Part shown: positions 1 to 12,599 of the stretch, one piece after another
Layout: the number at the start of each line of letters is the position of its first letter
How positions within the stretch are numbered: position 1 is the stretch's first letter
Origin: Tigriopus japonicus
Lineage: Eukaryota > Arthropoda > Copepoda > Harpacticoida > Harpacticidae
Direction of reading: 5' to 3'
NCBI GenBank assembly: GCA_010645155.1
Contig: CM021314.1
Span: forward strand, 8,364,615 to 8,428,614
DNA length: 64,000 nucleotides
Program-made: the position numbers and the translations under genes
Notes under the pieces: generated by a model
Told to the model about the DNA's origin: nothing
What the model saw: only the letters and a program-made list of their open reading frames with translations
The model's database searches: none

Positions 1-743
1 AAACCGGCCCGTAATTCATGAGCAACGCAAAAGACGTGTGCTCACGACGACAGACGAGAAGAGATTGAAATGATGTTTCCAAAATAATACACTTTTCTGC
101 CCAAAGTTTAATGAAAATACAGCCCTAACCTAAGCTGTTATGTTTGAACTTACTACTAAAATACGCAAAACAGCTAAACAAATTTTCAGCTGGAAGCGAC
201 AAACAGTGTTTCTTGTTTTGATTTCAACAGGCTGACCGTACATGAGTGTGTTGCAACTGGGTGAAACTGTTGGTCAATCAGCCACCCATAAGCCCTCTAG
301 TCCAAACACTAGTGATGTGAAATCTGGGCTTGGGCAAGTTTTTTCACGGGAGTTTGCAAGGTAGGGTCACCTAATGGAGGTTTTGTGCTTTGCTAACTAA
401 CTTAAGCAAACACAAATTTGAGGTTAATTTGCAACCCTGATCCAAAGTTACGAAAGTCAGGGGCGCGTTTCAGTGCTTCTTAATGAAAAACCGGTTTTTG
501 AAGATAGGTAGGCAGAGGGAATACCATTTCACTAAAGGTAAATTGGCGACCCCGGTGTACGATGTCACGAAAAAAAGCTTGCCCAAGCGCCCAAGTCACA
601 TCACTACCAAACACCGCTTTTTGCATTTTGGTCAAACCTGCACAAATCACAATTATTTAGGGTCTCAATCAAGTTATTGTCCCCTAAATGAGCTGTGTCT
701 TGTCAACCTAAAGTACATAAACAGTCTCTCAACTCACACTTAC
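1..743. repeat. RapGEF intron with a foldback element (about 301-613)
   Basis: No exon was found here, and the next RapGEF exon must lie outside the window. Bases 301-350 and 561-613 form imperfect inverted arms, each carrying a GTGATGTG core and a TTGGGCAAG core. This is a MITE-like foldback. A related copy is present at 15012-15300. Bases 208-244 share about 37 bases with 12164-12199. Confidence 0.45.
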
Positions 744-3700
744 CCCTAGAGAGTTGATGGACGCCGTCGAGTTCTGAGCAGACAGGGCTTTGACAGACCC
801 GCCAGAACTGCCCAATCCCGTTGAAGCACTATTGGGGACGGTGAGGGAAGGTTGAGGGTTGGGTGGAGGTTCGACCTCGACTGACAATTGATGCAGGCGC
901 TCCTCGTCCCTTATCACAGGCATTTTGGTCAGGTAGGCCTTGACCCTGCGCACCATTTGCGCCTCTTCGTACATCTTTTTGGCGTTGAGTGCGTCCTTGC
1001 TTTTGCCCCGGGTGCCCCGTTTAATGGTGGCCCCTTGGTTGGGCACCATGTTCCCCAGGGCTGTGCCCAATTGGGAACCCTGCTTGTCCAACATGGACGT
1101 CACGTCCAATGGAGTGGAGCACATGTTGGACAGGTCGCGGATCTTTTCGGCAATCATGCGCAGCTTCTCAAAGTTGATGAGCCCGTCAATGTGGGTCTCG
1201 TTGCCCAAATGGAGAAACGTCAGATCTTTGCTCACCATCGGGTAAATGGGAATTATAGGGGGCTACAAAAAAGGGTAATTACATCATCACTTTTCAATAC
1301 GCAATTAGTTTTTGGTTGCTTACCTTGGAGCTGTTGACGAGGTTGCGGTATCGCCGAAAGTTCATGGAGGGTTCCATGACCATTCGCATCTCCTCCAAGA
1401 GCTTCAGATATTTGCTGGGCACCTTTTCCCACGTGGATTTGAGTCGTTTTACCGCTCCATGATCCAATCCGGACGTGATGGCGAACATGGAGTTGTAGTT
1501 CTGGGTCTCCTTGAAGCAATTGTGCGCCACTTTGATGAATTGCTTGATGATCTTGACCCTCCGATTGACGTTCTGCTCGGTCACAATCTCCGTGATGACC
1601 CACATCATTTCGCGATTGACCAGATCGCCAAACCGGTCCAAATTGGGGGTGCCAAACTTGGACTCCAGATCGAAGAGCTTGTCCACATGCTCAGTGGATT
1701 CTACATGGAACAAGCAATCATTGATCTAGAGCCTCACACAGACCACACATTTGATGCTTGATGTTTTAAAAAACTACGACATCTTCACCTCATCAGCTGA
1801 TACATAACCCTAGACACTAAAAAGGGTGGGATCTTTTACCTTAGCGTGCAATAAAAAGCATCTACTTAAATTTCTTTAAATATTCTAGAGCTTGAACTTT
1901 TTCGCTTTGGCATCTAGGTCTGGTGGAAGCTTTCCCAAATAAGTTTTGCCCACCAACGTCCTCAACTTCAAGCTCCGAAGCAGCAGCTAAAGTGTGGTTC
2001 TTTGATCAAGCCAAAGCCGCATCCGGTTCTTTGATTATCTGTGATTAGTTGAACTCACCAATGGATCGGAATATGGTAAAGTCTTCCACCATGAGTTGCA
2101 TGGCGGCCTCAATGGCATTCAATTGGAGGATATTCACTTGAGCCTCCTTGTTCAGCTCTGCTTTGGCATCCTCTGGGATGAGTTGCTCTGACGACAAGAT
2201 GTTCTTAATGTAATACCTGGAGGCCAGTCCAATGCGCTCGGCCAGGTTGGTTTGCTCGTCTGGCAGCCGCTTCTGACGGACCAGGTTCCCCTGATTTACA
2301 AAAATACGATAATTTATAAGCAAGCTTCTTTAAACTTAAAGCAACACAACTTAGTACCTCAACGGTGACTTCACAAAGGGTGAAATTGGAACTGCAGTCT
2401 GAGATGCCAAACTCTTGCAAGGCGAGCATCACAACCTCTCTGGCGCTGGTGTTCTAAAAACGACAATCAAGAGATTCATTAGGAGGGGAAAATCTGTCTA
2501 GGTTTCGAGATGGCGAGAAGATAACTTGCGCATTGTAGTCACAGCACCCTTCATTTTACAAAATCACAAAAAGTTTATTTCCTTCTTGTTGTTGCTTATG
2601 ACAAGTTGAGTGGATAGTGATGTGGTCACTTCAATGTTATCTGGGTCAAATAGTTCCTTCTGTCCCAATTGCTAAACCAAAGTAGACACAGAAAACGGCA
2701 AATTCTAGAAAATCTTGCACTTGAATAAAGAAATGAGTTTAACTTTGAGAGACAAAAGGGTCATTATGTGTCCATTCAGATTTGTAAATGGTCAAAAGGG
2801 TTTGCACAATGGGTAAAATCTCAGAACGAAATATGCAGTTTCCCGGCCTGGCTCGCCAGGAAAATTCATTGTACTAGTTGATCTAAACAAACTTTTTGGA
2901 CAACATAGTGATGATCTCGGGCCGAGAGATAGACTTAAAAGCATATCAACTCTGTGTGTGTCTCCAGGCATTTAGAGGAACGTTTGGCCTTCATTTTCAA
3001 CGAATAATCAAAACTGCATGATTTTTGTCGATGTCAGACTTCAAAATACCAACGTGTGAATCTGTGCTTGTGCTCAAACTTTACGTGCACGAGATCGAGA
3101 CGACACCAAATAATCGTCTTGCTCCTAATCACGAATGTTTAGATCAAAGTCGGACAGCGTCAGGAAAGTGCCCATTATGAAAATAGCAAGAACTACTCCT
3201 CTATGGTGTACCTTGTAAAAGGGAAAGTTTACACAGACCTTTCATCAGAAGCGACATCCTTCCTAAACACCTATTTCTCTATGTCTGAACTTACCTTGTG
3301 AACCAAAAGGTAACGAAAGTGCTGGTCAGCCCGATAAATCTTCAAGGAGTGGTCGGGCAAATCGCTGGTAAAGTCCCATGAATCTGAAATAAGTCCAATA
3401 TGTTTCAACTCTAAAGCTAGAATTACCAAAGTTTAACTCAAGTTTACCATTGCTGTTATCTGAAGCGATGCCCAGATTGGGCAGATCCACATCATGATCC
3501 AAAGAAACCGGAAACCCAATTTTGGGCTTGATTAGACTCCTCAACATCTGTAAAAAATAACTCCACTCAGTAACTGCCATTTCAAATGTCATGGAAAGCT
3601 AAATCAAACTTACAGCCTTGACTCGATCCCTGCTTCTCATGGCGGTAATTGGCATAGAACTGGATGAACTATTGGACTTGAGGGAACCCGAAGAATCATC

Positions 3701-6700
3701 GTGAGCCCGCTTGGATTTTGAACTCACCGTGTATTCCGAATTTGAGCGACCCCCTAAACATTCCATTAAAAAAACATCAATTGAAGGTGCATCTTTGAGT
3801 CACAGAAAGGTTTTTTGTTTACTAACCTGTTTGGTCAGAAGCCTTTCTTAAGCGGGATCTTGGAGAGTTCTCAGGTGTTTGAAGCAACTCTTTGAACACT
3901 GAAAACGTGGTCAAAGCAATGAGGACAGGACTAAGAACCACGGAACTTTATGGACAATGAGGCTAAATATAACAATTAGGATTCCAAGGAGGAACAAATC
4001 AATTGCGTTTCTTTGGAAAATGAGGCCTTGCTTGCGTTAGGTTGACAAGGTACTTTGATTTTCAGCTCAATCAGATGTCAAATAAAAAAGTTATGTCTTC
4101 TCAAAGTGATGTACAAAAAAAGAGCATAGAGTGAAGAAGTGATGGATCAATTTTCAATTTCTAGAAGAAAGCCAGCTCATTGATTCTATGTAGCGATTTT
4201 GAAGTGAGATTTGAGAAAACATGACTCTAATCTTTGATGTTTGATCGAGTTAAAAAGGGAAATACTTAATCCAATTAGCAAAAGGAAAGGTAGCATTTGA
4301 TATGTTCCTACTGGAAATATATTTTCATATTTCTAGCCTTGTCGTCCAGAGAAATCAAGTGGTTTTAAGAGGCACAAAAGACGGACAATATGGAAGCATT
4401 TTTAGGTTTTTCTACTTTCACGAAGCTCGTATTTACTTATCGAATGCACTTTAAAGTGACCCTTTTTGCTGCCCTTGCCAGATTTGGGCTGAGGAATCTC
4501 AACAGGAGCCTTCATCTTTCCAATAATCACGTGTCCTTGACATTGATATGGTTTTTAAAAAGGGAAAATATGTGGAAAAGTTTTTCTCTTAGTCAACGCA
4601 ACCTCGACTTACCTAACAAATTGGATTTGACGGTCAATTCAAGATGTGTGCTCTCTTTGAGGAAGGTCAGAGCTCTTGGGAGACTCATGTTGTTCTCAAA
4701 GCTCTTTCGATTGACGTCCAGAATCTAAGTTAAATGAGATGAACAAACAGTAATATCTTTTTTTTCTAACAATCTTTTCATGCCAAGTTTCTTACCTGAT
4801 CACCCCTTTTAAGGCCAATCTCTGCGGCCTTTGAGTTCTTCTCCACGCGTTCAACAAAGATGCCAAAGCCTCTTTCATAACCTCCCATCAATGAAAATTG
4901 CAAAGGCTCTTCCCTTGAAGATCGCCTCAAGGTTATAATTCGTTTTCGAGCCTACAAAAAGCTCAAAGTTATGAATTGTTGGTTGGAAAAAGATTCGTTA
5001 AAAGAGTACCTTTTCAGCGCAAGCAAAATTCAGCAGGCGAAGTTGTCCGTTCATTTTCTTGCGTGATTCCAAGGCCACCTCAAATTTTTCCAGAAACTCC
5101 ATCATTTGTGGGTCTGTTTCAAAGTCCGTAAAATGGTTGTGGACCTGAGGAGGGAACAAAAGGATTAATCACGAACTCTTGTCAATGCCTAAAACTCGTT
5201 CATACCCATAACAAGAGGACTCGAGTGACCCTGTCACAAAGGGTTCCCTCATTGAACCATTCTAATAATTTGTTGGCCACCTCTAGAGACGATTTAAGGA
5301 ATGTTCGATGAGTGAGAAGAAAGTCTTCAACATAGGTTGACTCATTGGTTGACGAGTTCTCATCGATCAATTGCAACAATAACCTCTCTGGTGTCCCACG
5401 AATCACCTAGAATAAAGGGAAAAAACTCAAACAAATGGAAGGTAATAGCTAGGTTTCGTGGTTAAAATCATTTCCTTCCCTTATGAGCGAGCTCATTTTT
5501 GAGACAGAATCATAGTGAAATGTTAGTGTAAAAGGGGATATCTGCCTATCAAAGGCATAGTAGTTGATTCAAGCACTGCATAGACCATTTTCAGAGCTCT
5601 TGTTAGTTGATTTCTAAAGCTCCGAGAGCTCAAATATATGTACCTACGGGGCTTCTTGGAAGTCAATTACTACAAAAGATAAGGCATCAGTATTTGACTC
5701 CTATTCAGCTGAATAAGGCATTTTAAAAATGTCAAATCTTTGTTTCATGTGAGCCTGGTGAAAATATTGGGCTCTCATATATCTACAGATACAACATACT
5801 GCTGTGTTTTGAAGGACAACTAGCATCTGTGGAAGAGAGAAGGGTTGGGTAAAACATTGTTGAAATTTCTTAGAGTATTGGTTCAGTATGTCCTGTAACA
5901 ATTGAACTATAACACAAGATTTTTGTTTGGACAAAATCAATTGTCAGCTGTTACTGAGCAATATGGAACAGCAACCAGTGATTTGTCTTTCACAATAAAA
6001 CACTTGTCCACCTCAGTATGTTGTGTCTGGTCATATCTATGATTGGTTTGGGTTGATTTGCGCCTAGTTTCTGGTGCATTTCAGAGCCCAGGATGGAAAA
6101 GATTGGGAAGAATCATTTAAAGAGGCATATATTTGGATTTTTATAGGCATACATCATTCATTCATTATTGACCACTTTTGCCCCCATAAAGAAGAAGTGA
6201 AAGAAATAAGTGAAAACAGTTTCCTTACGCTATCTAACTTGCCTTTGGTAAGAAAAAACTATCTTGATCTCCAAATTAGTTAATTTTTAGCTCATCAATT
6301 TCCCCATGCAGAGGCATCTTCTGTTTAATTAGACATGCACAAGGTTGCTCCAAGTGAGCGTTTTAAATCATTCCGCGGGCGGCAAAACAGGGCCGTTGGC
6401 TGTGCTGTGCTGCTCAGCCCATTTTGGCGAATCCAAGTTTTTCCCATTTTGACGAGCATTTGATGATTCTAGGTCCTTGGAAACGATCGGTATTTCACTT
6501 AAGGATACCTTGGCTGGAATTGGGTCAATAATATGGAAAAAATATTATTAGGGTGATTGATATAAAAGCAAGTAAGCAAGCCTTGTGCTATTGCAAAAAT
6601 AGGACTTAACATTGATCCAAACACTAATATAAAGATGCTGATTTATTCAGTGGATTCCAAAGAATCAATTAAATATTTCAAAGTACTTAACATACAGAGA

Positions 6701-9700
6701 AATGCATTATTTTTTAACGCTTCTTTCTTTTAAGATCTAATCTTTTCTGTATCATTTTCTAGCAAACAAATTGGGCATATTTTCAACCAAGTGAAAGCAG
6801 AGGGATCAAAACGTAAAATTTAGATCGTTTCCAGGGACCTAGAATCATCAAATGCACGTTAAAATGGGAAAAACTTGGATTCGCCAAAATGGGCTGAGCA
6901 GCACAGCACAGCCAACGGCCGTGTTTTGCCGCCCGCGGAATGATTTAAAATGCTCACTTGAAGCAACCTTACACATGTCCTATTAACCCATGTCTAACCC
7001 ATCTAACTACCTACACAGTGTGATCCTGACTTGACAACCTAAAACTTATTTTTACACTTGAAGCATCCATAGCTCATCCCTTTAAGGAAATGGATTGTGC
7101 TGCTTGGAATCACCTTCTATAAGTTTGCCCTTCAACAGTGTGGTAAAATTGACAATGACGGAAAGAACTACTGAAGATCACAAAACCTAGGTTTTGCCTT
7201 CCATTTATTTTTCATACTATCTGCAGCCCATTAATAGTGTGCAAAAACATACCTTGTGGCCCAACTTCTCATTGGGATCAGGATCTGTGACAAGGACGAT
7301 TTGACCATTCTCTTCATATCTCCTCTGGTTGGTGGCTTCTTCCTTGAGGATCTTGTAATAATCATTCTAGAACAAGAACAGATGGCACGAAATCCCTTTT
7401 AGAGCTCAACAGCACTTCTGACAAATGCCATTATTCACCTTCACCAAGTTGAAGTGAAATCGAAAGTTAGCCAAAAGGAACTGCTCTAAAACGGTGAGCT
7501 TCTCCTCACCCATTATTCTTAAGACAGTCATTGGACACAAAAACAAAGGCAAAAACAAAAACACATTGATCCAGACTGGCTTCCACAAAAAAAAGTGAGT
7601 GTCTCGTGTTCATGTCTTTCCATGAAGATCGATATTGGAGGTGGTGTGCAAGTGAAAAAGCATGACAAACAAAACAAAAACGACGACCTTGACTCATCAA
7701 TTAATCATGCCTTATGAAACAAGTGAGGCTTCCCTTTGCCAAAAATGGGGGTTTCCAACGGAGTTTGGAAATTTAGCTCCATTTTTTTCTCTTGACGTTT
7801 TACATGAAGTTGGGAAAATGCCATAGAAAAATAGCGTTTAAAGATACAAAAATGACCGAAACGTGTTATATTTAAACAATGGCCGAAAATAGCTCTTTGC
7901 AAGTTCGAGATTGAGCAAAAATAATCAGGTTTTAAGTTTTGCATTTAATTTCTTCTTATCAATGGGTCAATTTTGGGTCTAATCTATTCAGTCTGCTGTA
8001 CTTTAGTTTATAAAAAATTTGGTCTTGCTTCATATTTTTCATCAAAAACCCGGTTTAAATAACACCTGTTTGGGGAGACTAATTGAATCCAAGAAAACAC
8101 TTTTTTCTCATTTTAAGGTGCTAAAAATGTGTCAAACACAAACAACTTCTATCTTATTTTGGCACATCCTGGATCCTGATCTCTATTTCTTCACATTTCT
8201 TCCTCAGAACTATTTTCAATTCTGTGGTTCTCACCTGAGTAATGCACACGAATTGGCAGTCATCCATGCAGGTTTTCATGACTCCTTGATGGTAGAGCTT
8301 GTCCATGGTGGCAGTGATACCAAAGCTGTCCCCAATTTTGAGGTATTGGACGTGGTTGTTGGACCGTGATCGTGGCACATTGTTGTTATTTAAGGTACTG
8401 TTGGTATGGTTGTTATTGTTATTGTTGTTATTAATCCCACTAAAAGTGGGGTCATCAATGCGGACCTCTCCATTGATGATGACTGACCAGGAGTCCAGTT
8501 CTTCATTATGATTCATGACCACTGTTCCAGCCTTCTCCACCACAGCAAAAACCATCACTGGAACAAGAAAAGGGCATGAAATAGGTTTTAAGCCTGGCTT
8601 TGGTGAGGAATAGTTGTATTGGAACTCTCTAAACCTCGTCAATTTAATTGGGTTTCTCTTGGATCCTAGATAGATTAGAGACATCTTAATGGTCATCCTT
8701 TCAAAATGAACAATATTTTGTACTGAGAAATATTGTTTATCATTGACTTTGTCTTGTTATAAGGTTTCATAATGTTTATGAGCCAGAAATGGCAAAGTTG
8801 CAGCCTCAAAGCATGGGCCTTTGTTGCGTTCTGAATCTGTTTAGGGGCATTAAAAGAGTGTTACAGCCAATCAGATGTACCAGACCTCATCACGTCTCAT
8901 CCATGCATGTCTCAGAAGTATCTAGGATCTCTAGGTATTATTATCTCTCATGAATGGCTCTTGGTTCATACCTGAGCAGAGGGCTCTTCTTGTGGCCAGA
9001 GTCATGTTGTTGAAAGCTTCCAGGGTCTTGGAGAACTCCAAGAGAACCTCAATGTCTTTGGCAGTCCGATCACCAGGATCCTTCTCCAGGCATTCTCTCA
9101 CCAAATCACGGATCACCATTTGCTGCAATAGTAAGTATTATGGTTAAAGGTATTCACTTATCCTTAAAGTCTTTTTTACAGGAAACCTTACCCCCATTCC
9201 ATCAGCCAGTTCCTCTTCATCGGAATCCACAACGGATTCATGTAATCCTGACAAATCCACCACAGCTTCATTCTCAAGACTGCTGTGGATTGACTGTTGA
9301 AAAAGAAAGGAACAAGTATTTATAAAAAATATCGATGGTATTTGCAAAACAGAGATTGTCCCACTTTGGCATCACTGAAATTGGTAAAGTGTCCTGAATC
9401 TTCAGACACCAAGGATGCAGTTGATTCATGTCTGGATGAGGACTGGTTAAAACTTTTAAAACGGTACTTGAACATGGTGCTTTTTCAAAATCTTCAATTA
9501 TTTGACACCCGCAGCCTTTTAAAGGCGAAAAAGAAAGATACGGATTTGGATATATTGTTCATCTCTCAGGAAATTGCTGATAAAAACACAGTTTGTGGTT
9601 TTATCAACTCTGAGCTCCCAAGTCATTTTACTTGAGAAACAGGAAATGAGATTAATCGGCTAGCAAACCTTGTCCTAAATTGAAAATTGTTTTTTTCAGC

Positions 9701-10912
9701 GCAAAAGTGTGTTCCATCTAGCGGTGAAATTCGGCACTAAGGACTCTTCCACCGCTCAGAAACAATTGCAGATTTTAGCTGGTTGCCAATTAACCTTCAT
9801 GGACCTCATTCAAAGTGCAATCCAAAAAAATCTAGATCAACTTCAACTTGACAAAGAAAGCAAGGGGAGTCAAGAACAACATATTTTTTTTTCAAAGCAT
9901 CCAGGACCCATTGAATGATCCTTCAACTCACCTGCATTGTATCAGATCCTGAATAGGCTGAGCTGGTATCACTACTGTGACTACTTCGATTGGCAGGTTT
10001 GTACAACTGGGCATGGGGATTGCCTCCATGTCCATGATGGTGGTTGTGGTAGTAGGCATTATGGTGATCACCGGGTAAGGCATACTAAAAGACAATTTCA
10101 AAACGACTATATGATACTCATTCACTCAAAGCCATCGGTAGTATATTCTCAAGAAGTATTTGCAACATTAAACCTTCATTCCAGGGATCAAGAATATACC
10201 TGGCGAGCTGATAAAGCATGGTGTGGCACAGGGTGAGGGTGAATCACAGTTCCATCCACAACTGTCTCTGGACCATGGCTGTGGGCATGGTGGGCTTGAT
10301 AGTAATGCTGATAGTGGTTGGCATATCTGGCCAGATTCACTTCCACATTCATCCCACCTGCACTACCAACACTGGACTGCAGTTCATGGAGGTTGATGGG
10401 TTGCCTTTTGAATGGCGGCAAAGGGGGTGCATGGTTACTATTTGGCGGTGGTAAAGGAGGTGGACCCATGGAGCCCCCTCCACTTCCACTTGCCACATGC
10501 CTCTGACTTGAAGACACATTCCCATCAGCATAATCAATCTAATATAAGAAAGAAAAACAAAAGTCACTTTCTGACCCACAGATGGCGACACTTTCATATG
10601 GAAAAGCGCCACCAGAGGTCGCTTCAGCTCTTGAGATCTATGCATGGGCTTGCAATTGACTAACTCACCACAATCATTTCGTTGGCGTGCTCAACGTTGT
10701 GGTAAACCCGGTGTTGATGTTGGCGATGATGATGACGAGTGTGCCGATGATGATGATGGTGGTGGGACTGGGACTGAGAACCTCCTGATGTGCTTGGGCT
10801 TTTGTGGCGACTGGACCTGGAACTGGTGGAACTTCCGCCAGAGGATCCTGGACCACCAGGCACCACATTCATGCTATTGGTCACGACGACCGCAGGATTG
10901 TTATTGTCCGGG
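744..10912 (-). CDS. RAPGEF2: Rap guanine nucleotide exchange factor (PDZ-GEF, RAPGEF2/6-like), 3' end outside window
   Basis: Exchange factor that loads GTP onto Rap GTPases at the membrane and at junctions. Nineteen exons chain in consistent phase: 10669-10912, 10200-10538, 9932-10084, 9192-9293, 8972-9122, 8235-8557, 7253-7366, 5206-5406, 5010-5144, 4796-4951, 4613-4724, 3827-3898, 3614-3753, 3448-3547, 3295-3383, 2358-2453, 2059-2290, 1324-1700, 744-1262. From the first ATG (10870-10872) they give 1205 residues. Domain order: Pro/His-rich N-terminus, cyclic-nucleotide-binding-like domain (about 266-460, motif [11 protein letters not shown]), REM/RasGEF-N (about 465-580), PDZ with GFGI carboxylate loop (about 590-665), Ras-association (about 775-860), CDC25 RasGEF (about 885-1115). 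Exon 744-1262 ends in a GTAAGT donor, so the C-terminal tail lies left of position 1. The first cNBD of vertebrate homologues was not found. The symbol is by family; RAPGEF2 and RAPGEF6 correspond to one arthropod gene (Drosophila Gef26). Confidence 0.93.
2454..3294. other. RapGEF intron, nothing recognised
   Basis: AT-rich intron between the two exons that share the Ras-association domain. It contains many stops in all frames and no repeat or RNA gene that I can see. Confidence 0.6.
6325..6986. mobile_element. Foldback/MITE-like element with about 150-bp inverted repeats, TTAA at both borders
   Basis: About 160 bases at 6325-6485 recur inverted at about 6830-6986 with few mismatches, including a GC-rich block (CCGCGGGCGGCAAAACA) that stands out from the AT-rich intron. 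TTAA occurs at both outer limits (6325-6328 and 6983-6986), as would fit a TTAA target duplication, although the termini lack the usual piggyBac CCC start. The roughly 340-base centre has no transposase. It lies in the RapGEF intron 5407-7252, which otherwise shows nothing recognisable. Confidence 0.7.
7367..8234. other. RapGEF intron, nothing recognised
   Basis: AT-rich intron between the end of the cyclic-nucleotide-binding exon and the next exon. Short open frames here carry no recognisable motif and are not flanked by convincing splice sites. Confidence 0.55.
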
Positions 10913-12333
10913 CTACAATGGTAACCTATAACAGTAGCAATACAGCACACGTTGTTATCAATTGGTCCTAAGGGGTCTCAAAATCATACAGTGGACAGAT
11001 AGCTTGTTGAACAAAATATACCGATATTCGACATGGCATATGCAACATTTCCAAAAGAAGTCCACGCTGTCACCCGAAAAAATTGGTTGAAGCCATATTT
11101 CCACGGATATTAACTACGAGTGGCGCTAAATTTATTTCAATTAACAAATGCAACTCCTTCGTTCGTAAAAAAGTCCGGATACATTTGCAAAAAAAAAACA
11201 GCCCCACAATTAGGTAATCGGTTTAGCTAGTGGAACTTGATTCATGTTGGGAGAAGGATAGATAGTCATTCAGAGGCTGTTTTGTTGGTCTGCTTTCATT
11301 TTAGTCTATGTTTCGTACGGTTAAATTGAAAAAAATAAAATTCAACTGTCTTGAAACCGGAACGATTTTTTTCAGGTTGAGTTTTTTTTAAGCTCCATTT
11401 TACTTTTCAATACGTAAATATAATTTAGCCACAAGAGGCTGGCAAAAAAACGTGCTACTAAACTAAAAAGCAAGAAAAATCGTGAAAGCATTGGAAGAAT
11501 TGAAATCCTTGTCCATCTCTGGAATCAAAAATGTTAAATAGCTCAACAAAATTATTTTGGGTTCTAATACTAGTACGTATATTCACAAATCAAACACGTT
11601 AGACTCCTCTTTCAATCCTGGATATTTCTAATTTTTTAGAAATTCTTAACCGTCAACGAACCACCATGATTGGGCCATTTGACTTCAATTAAGGATCAGC
11701 CAATGCCCTTTTGGCCCCTGTCACTTTTATGAGTATTTTTAACAAGTTGAATTATCAACGAGCTTCAACATGTTAGACGCAAAAACTTGAATTCTCTTTT
11801 TGGGACCTCCTCAAAAGCTAACGGCATAATTGCGCCCGTTTCCATCTAAAAGAAATTGGACAAGAAATAACTTCAAGATTAGACTCTGAGCAGACACCCT
11901 TACTGTTTTCTTTTGAAATTTCATTATCAGGGCTCAGAGAAACTTGAAAACTTGAACAAAAACGTCAAACGTCATTTATCACTATTTCGAGCTCAATTTA
12001 ACATTTTGTGTCTGTTAAGGTTCTTCCTCTTTTTTCCAAATTTCCTTCAATATTTTTTCCTTCCTCCTGTAAGCCTTTCCTTTCTACCAAGCATACATTT
12101 ACTTTAGATCATTTGGGAGGTCAAACCTTTTGGCAAACGCAACATTTTTGATGCGAACAGTAATTGTTTTGATTTCAACAAGCTGACCATACATGTTGGC
12201 TGATTAAAATACTATGTCTGTTTATTATCATGCAATCAATCCACTCAAAGACCCACCTACCATCCCTGGGACTTTTCAGCCCAACCTGTTCCATCTAAAG
12301 CCCCTAAAAGTCAATCAATCCAATCTCCCTTAC
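10913..12333. other. Probable first RapGEF intron, nothing recognised
   Basis: AT-rich and stop-dense on both strands. It includes the second copy of a roughly 37-base dispersed motif (12164-12199, also at 208-244) with core TGTTTTGATTTCAACA. No gene or RNA was seen. Confidence 0.5.
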
Positions 12334-12580
12334 CTGAATAGCCCTCCAAACCGGTTGAATAGCGGGTTCTTGCACTCCCAGAATAACAAGCTGACCCACT
12401 GTTTGCGTCAAACTTGTCGTCGGCGTAGCTGCGCCCGCTGCTTTGCTTAAGCGCCCTGCTGACCCGCTGCGCTCCTCGGGCGCCCTGAGCGCCGCCGCCA
12501 CTTGAACGCGAACGGGCGCGCGCCGGTCGCTCGCTACACTGCGTCTGCCCTAAAAAGGGCGACTGAGGCATGAAACACTA
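12334..12580 (-). promoter_or_regulatory. GC-rich probable first exon and promoter region of the RapGEF gene
   Basis: This roughly 250-base stretch is much richer in G+C and CpG than its surroundings, and on the minus strand it ends in a strong donor (CAG followed by GTAAGG). It sits just upstream of the first RapGEF coding exon found. It reads open on the minus strand (from the ATG at 12569-12571), but splicing that frame to 10912 creates an early stop. A non-coding 5' exon with promoter is therefore the better reading. The transcription start is not determined. Confidence 0.4.
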
Positions 12581-12599
12581 TTGCCTGCGAGGATTGGAA

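Noticed and set aside
888..1761. Plus-strand open frames of up to 149 codons opposite the RasGEF exons
   Set aside because: They are antisense shadows of conserved CDC25-domain exons, lack splice logic and have no family resemblance.
4440..4530. Possible extra RapGEF exon with Lys/Gly-rich reading (KSGKGSKKG)
   Set aside because: No pyrimidine-rich acceptor and a poor donor. The flanking exons 4613-4724 and 3827-3898 already join in phase at the expected place.
12311..12571. 86-codon minus-strand frame starting MPQSPFLGQ in the GC-rich island
   Set aside because: Splicing it to the next RapGEF exon creates an early stop. Better explained as a non-coding first exon with a CpG-rich promoter.
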